From Gammaproteobacteria bacterium (GTDB lineage: Bacteria; Pseudomonadota; Gammaproteobacteria; Comchoanobacterales; Comchoanobacteraceae): a stretch of 8,831 bases of DNA. Where the stretch lies: NCBI GenBank assembly GCA_030829925.1, contig JAURNZ010000077.1:1-8831 (forward strand), given 5' to 3'. Within the stretch, counting starts at the first letter, position 1. Each line of letters opens with the position of its first letter. Positions 7,098 through 8,831 of this stretch are shown here, one piece after another. The translations under genes were made by a program, and so were the position numbers. The notes under the pieces were generated by a model. That model was not told where the DNA came from. It worked only from the letters and a program-made list of their open reading frames with translations, and made no database searches.

Positions 7098-8831
7098 TTA
7101 ATCAATACCTTGAGACCTTAACAAAGGCTCGCACTCATCGTTAATAGATAAATCATCATCTGATTCATCGTTAGTATTCACGTAACCAAATAAATTTTGA
7201 CTTGTGTCTGATTTGACTGACAAATTAGCTGGTTTATTCTTACCCAAATCTACCATTTCAATGCTTTGAATATCGTTTTTCTGGTTTGAACATGCCTTTA
7301 AGATACTGTGTCTTTCCATTTCATCTTCTGGCAATGCTACACACATCACAGCCCAGCTAAAAAACAATGGAAAACTAAACAGTGCTAATGCTGCAGCAAA
7401 AACAAGACCTACAGGATTAGCAAATAAAACTGCAGTACAACAAAAGATTGCAATGCTCTGCCCGACTGCTGCTGTCAAACCAAGTGAGGCAAGCATTGAT
7501 CGTTTTAACGGCCATTTACCATGGATGGCAAAACACATTGTAAAGACAATGATGGATATAACCGCCATTAATAAAATCGCTGATATAGGCGCCAATGCCA
7601 TGAAGGGCCCTGTCACTGGGTTTAGGAATAATGCTAAACAAATGAGTACCATGATGAATGTTGCCATACCAGCAGGCACAAACAATCTTTTATAGTTGGC
7701 ATTTTCAATCATATGTGCAAGGCGATCATAGGATTCATAAAACATCCCGCCAAATAAACTAACACACGCAATAAAAGTAACTACACCTATGATCAATGCA
7801 ATAGGTGCTATTGGCATTGTCATGTAAAAAGCCATTGCTGCAATGATGGTCAAACCAATTGCTGTAGGCAATGTAACAAGTAGTGTCATTGCATTTTTCT
7901 TATTTTTTAATGCTTGTATGATATTTTCTATTTTATTTTCAGAATCCCACCAAAGCTTCAAATTATAAGCAACATTTTCAAAAAAGCTGTTGATATATTT
8001 TCTTGTAATGAGCATAGGCATTAACATGCTTAAGACAGCAAAGAATACAATGGCAAGGAAAAAAGGCCAACCTGTACCGATTAATGCAAGTAAACTAACA
8101 CCAGTTAGAGCATAAATCACAGTATTAAAGCTAATAAACGCACCAATACCAATGCCAAAATTTACCAACACATTAAACCAACCAATGCCATAACCTGTAT
8201 ATCTAACACCGTTATATATAGACGATTTTCCAATGTATTTATGGTTGTTTGGATTGACTTCTAAAGTTCTTGCAAACGCCTCTAAATCTAAATATTCAAT
8301 TTCATCAAAGATACTGTCGTCATTTCTTGCATGAGTAAAGTTATCAGCTTTATCTAATTCATTTTTAACCCAATGGTACACAAGCTCATTGATGAATTGT
8401 TTTTTTAAAGCAATGTCATTTGATATGGTACTCAATAGATCTTCGTGTATGATCAATGCATCTTCAGTCACATAATCCTTCGCTTTTATTTCTTTAATGA
8501 AATCAGAAATTTTGGAATGATCATTACCATCTATTTGATTCAACATATCTAATAATGGTTGGTATTTGGTTTCATAACGACTATGAATGAAGTCTAGCAT
8601 CACTGGCTTTGTAACACCTTCGCTTACTTCTGGCAATTGGTATACAAGTGCTCTTTCATTTTGAGTTGTTTGGCCCGATAATATCTCATCTCTTATCGCT
8701 ATGATTCTTTTTTGAACATCGATATGCAATGAACGATGATATGCTTTACCAAAATTAACCTTAATTTCTCTTTGATCACCATCATGCGATGCAGCGACAT
8801 ATGCACTTAAAATTGTGTGTAGACGCTTTAA
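7098..8831 (-). CDS. Polytopic membrane protein of unknown function (gene D), 5' end outside the window, related to gene C
   Basis: The frame is open from the right edge to the stop at 7098, giving 577 visible residues. A TTG at 8729 could be taken as a start, but 34 further codons upstream are open, contain no ATG and read as ordinary protein. TTG 8729 also lacks a ribosome binding site, so the true start is probably beyond the edge. The visible N-terminal 205 or so residues are soluble and charged. About eight membrane segments follow (216-240, 244-275, 315-340, 342-360, 385-405, 410-435, 446-470, 474-499), and then a polar tail with DESDDDLSINDECEPLL near the end. The core matches C (FYMTMPIAPIAL, YESYDR, KR). 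Any membrane hairpin ahead of the soluble part, as in A, B and C, would lie outside the window. It ends 96 bases before C begins. No known family is recognised. Confidence 0.87.
   Translation of the reverse strand, partial: LKRLHTILSAYVAASHDGDQREIKVNFGKAYHRSLHIDVQKRIIAIRDEILSGQTTQNERALVYQLPEVSEGVTKPVMLDFIHSRYETKYQPLLDMLNQIDGNDHSKISDFIKEIKAKDYVTEDALIIHEDLLSTISNDIALKKQFINELVYHWVKNELDKADNFTHARNDDSIFDEIEYLDLEAFARTLEVNPNNHKYIGKSSIYNGVRYTGYGIGWFNVLVNFGIGIGAFISFNTVIYALTGVSLLALIGTGWPFFLAIVFFAVLSMLMPMLITRKYINSFFENVAYNLKLWWDSENKIENIIQALKNKKNAMTLLVTLPTAIGLTIIAAMAFYMTMPIAPIALIIGVVTFIACVSLFGGMFYESYDRLAHMIENANYKRLFVPAGMATFIMVLICLALFLNPVTGPFMALAPISAILLMAVISIIVFTMCFAIHGKWPLKRSMLASLGLTAAVGQSIAIFCCTAVLFANPVGLVFAAALALFSFPLFFSWAVMCVALPEDEMERHSILKACSNQKNDIQSIEMVDLGKNKPANLSVKSDTSQNLFGYVNTNDESDDDLSINDECEPLLRSQGID

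Noticed and set aside
7076..7114. CTCAA/TTGAG inverted repeat followed by seven T residues (minus strand) at the end of gene D
   Set aside because: The stem is only 5 bp with a 22-base loop, too weak to call a terminator.
7453..7695. Open frames antisense to the large membrane genes (for example 7453-7695 and 5401-5601 on +, 1411-1641 and 2668-2940 on -)
   Set aside because: They lie wholly inside the long genes, have no ribosome binding sites of note and encode no recognisable protein, so they are shadows.

Overview
The window is AT-rich DNA with standard-code bacterial genes, lipobox lipoproteins, an L,D-transpeptidase of the YkuD_2 type and AGGAG/GGAG ribosome binding sites. This fits a Gram-negative bacterium, most likely an AT-rich gammaproteobacterium. 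A PmrA-box-like repeat and acidic protein tails would suit a Legionella/Coxiella-like intracellular lineage, but that assignment is inference. No tRNA, rRNA, CRISPR array, insertion sequence or phage gene was recognised.

Left part (1-1207): two small lipoprotein genes are read leftward, probably as one operon. One is an 81-residue glycine-zipper lipoprotein. The other is a lipoprotein cut by the left edge. Divergent from them is a secreted murein L,D-transpeptidase. These look like ordinary cell-envelope genes.

Right part (1280-8831): four large polytopic membrane proteins of no recognised family fill the rest. Genes A (1280-3163) and B (3166-5124) are adjacent on the + strand, clearly homologous, and form an operon with a 2-base gap behind a good promoter. 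Genes C (5016-7001) and D (7098 to beyond the right edge) lie on the - strand and are homologous to each other. C and D share with A and B a general plan: a long soluble domain followed by about eight membrane segments. In A, B and C, a membrane hairpin precedes the soluble domain; D's start is outside the window. The two pairs converge, and the 3' ends of B and C overlap by 109 bases in antisense.

The most interesting part of the window is this four-member cluster. Three signals accompany it: a perfect CTTAAG-N5-CTTAAG element inside three 11-bp direct repeats upstream of C, resembling a PmrA response-regulator box; acidic C-terminal tails in C and D, each ending with an ExxxLL motif; and the B/C overlap. 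Together they permit the hypothesis of a lineage-specific, response-regulator-controlled set of membrane proteins, possibly secreted effectors. Nothing in the sequence proves that role.
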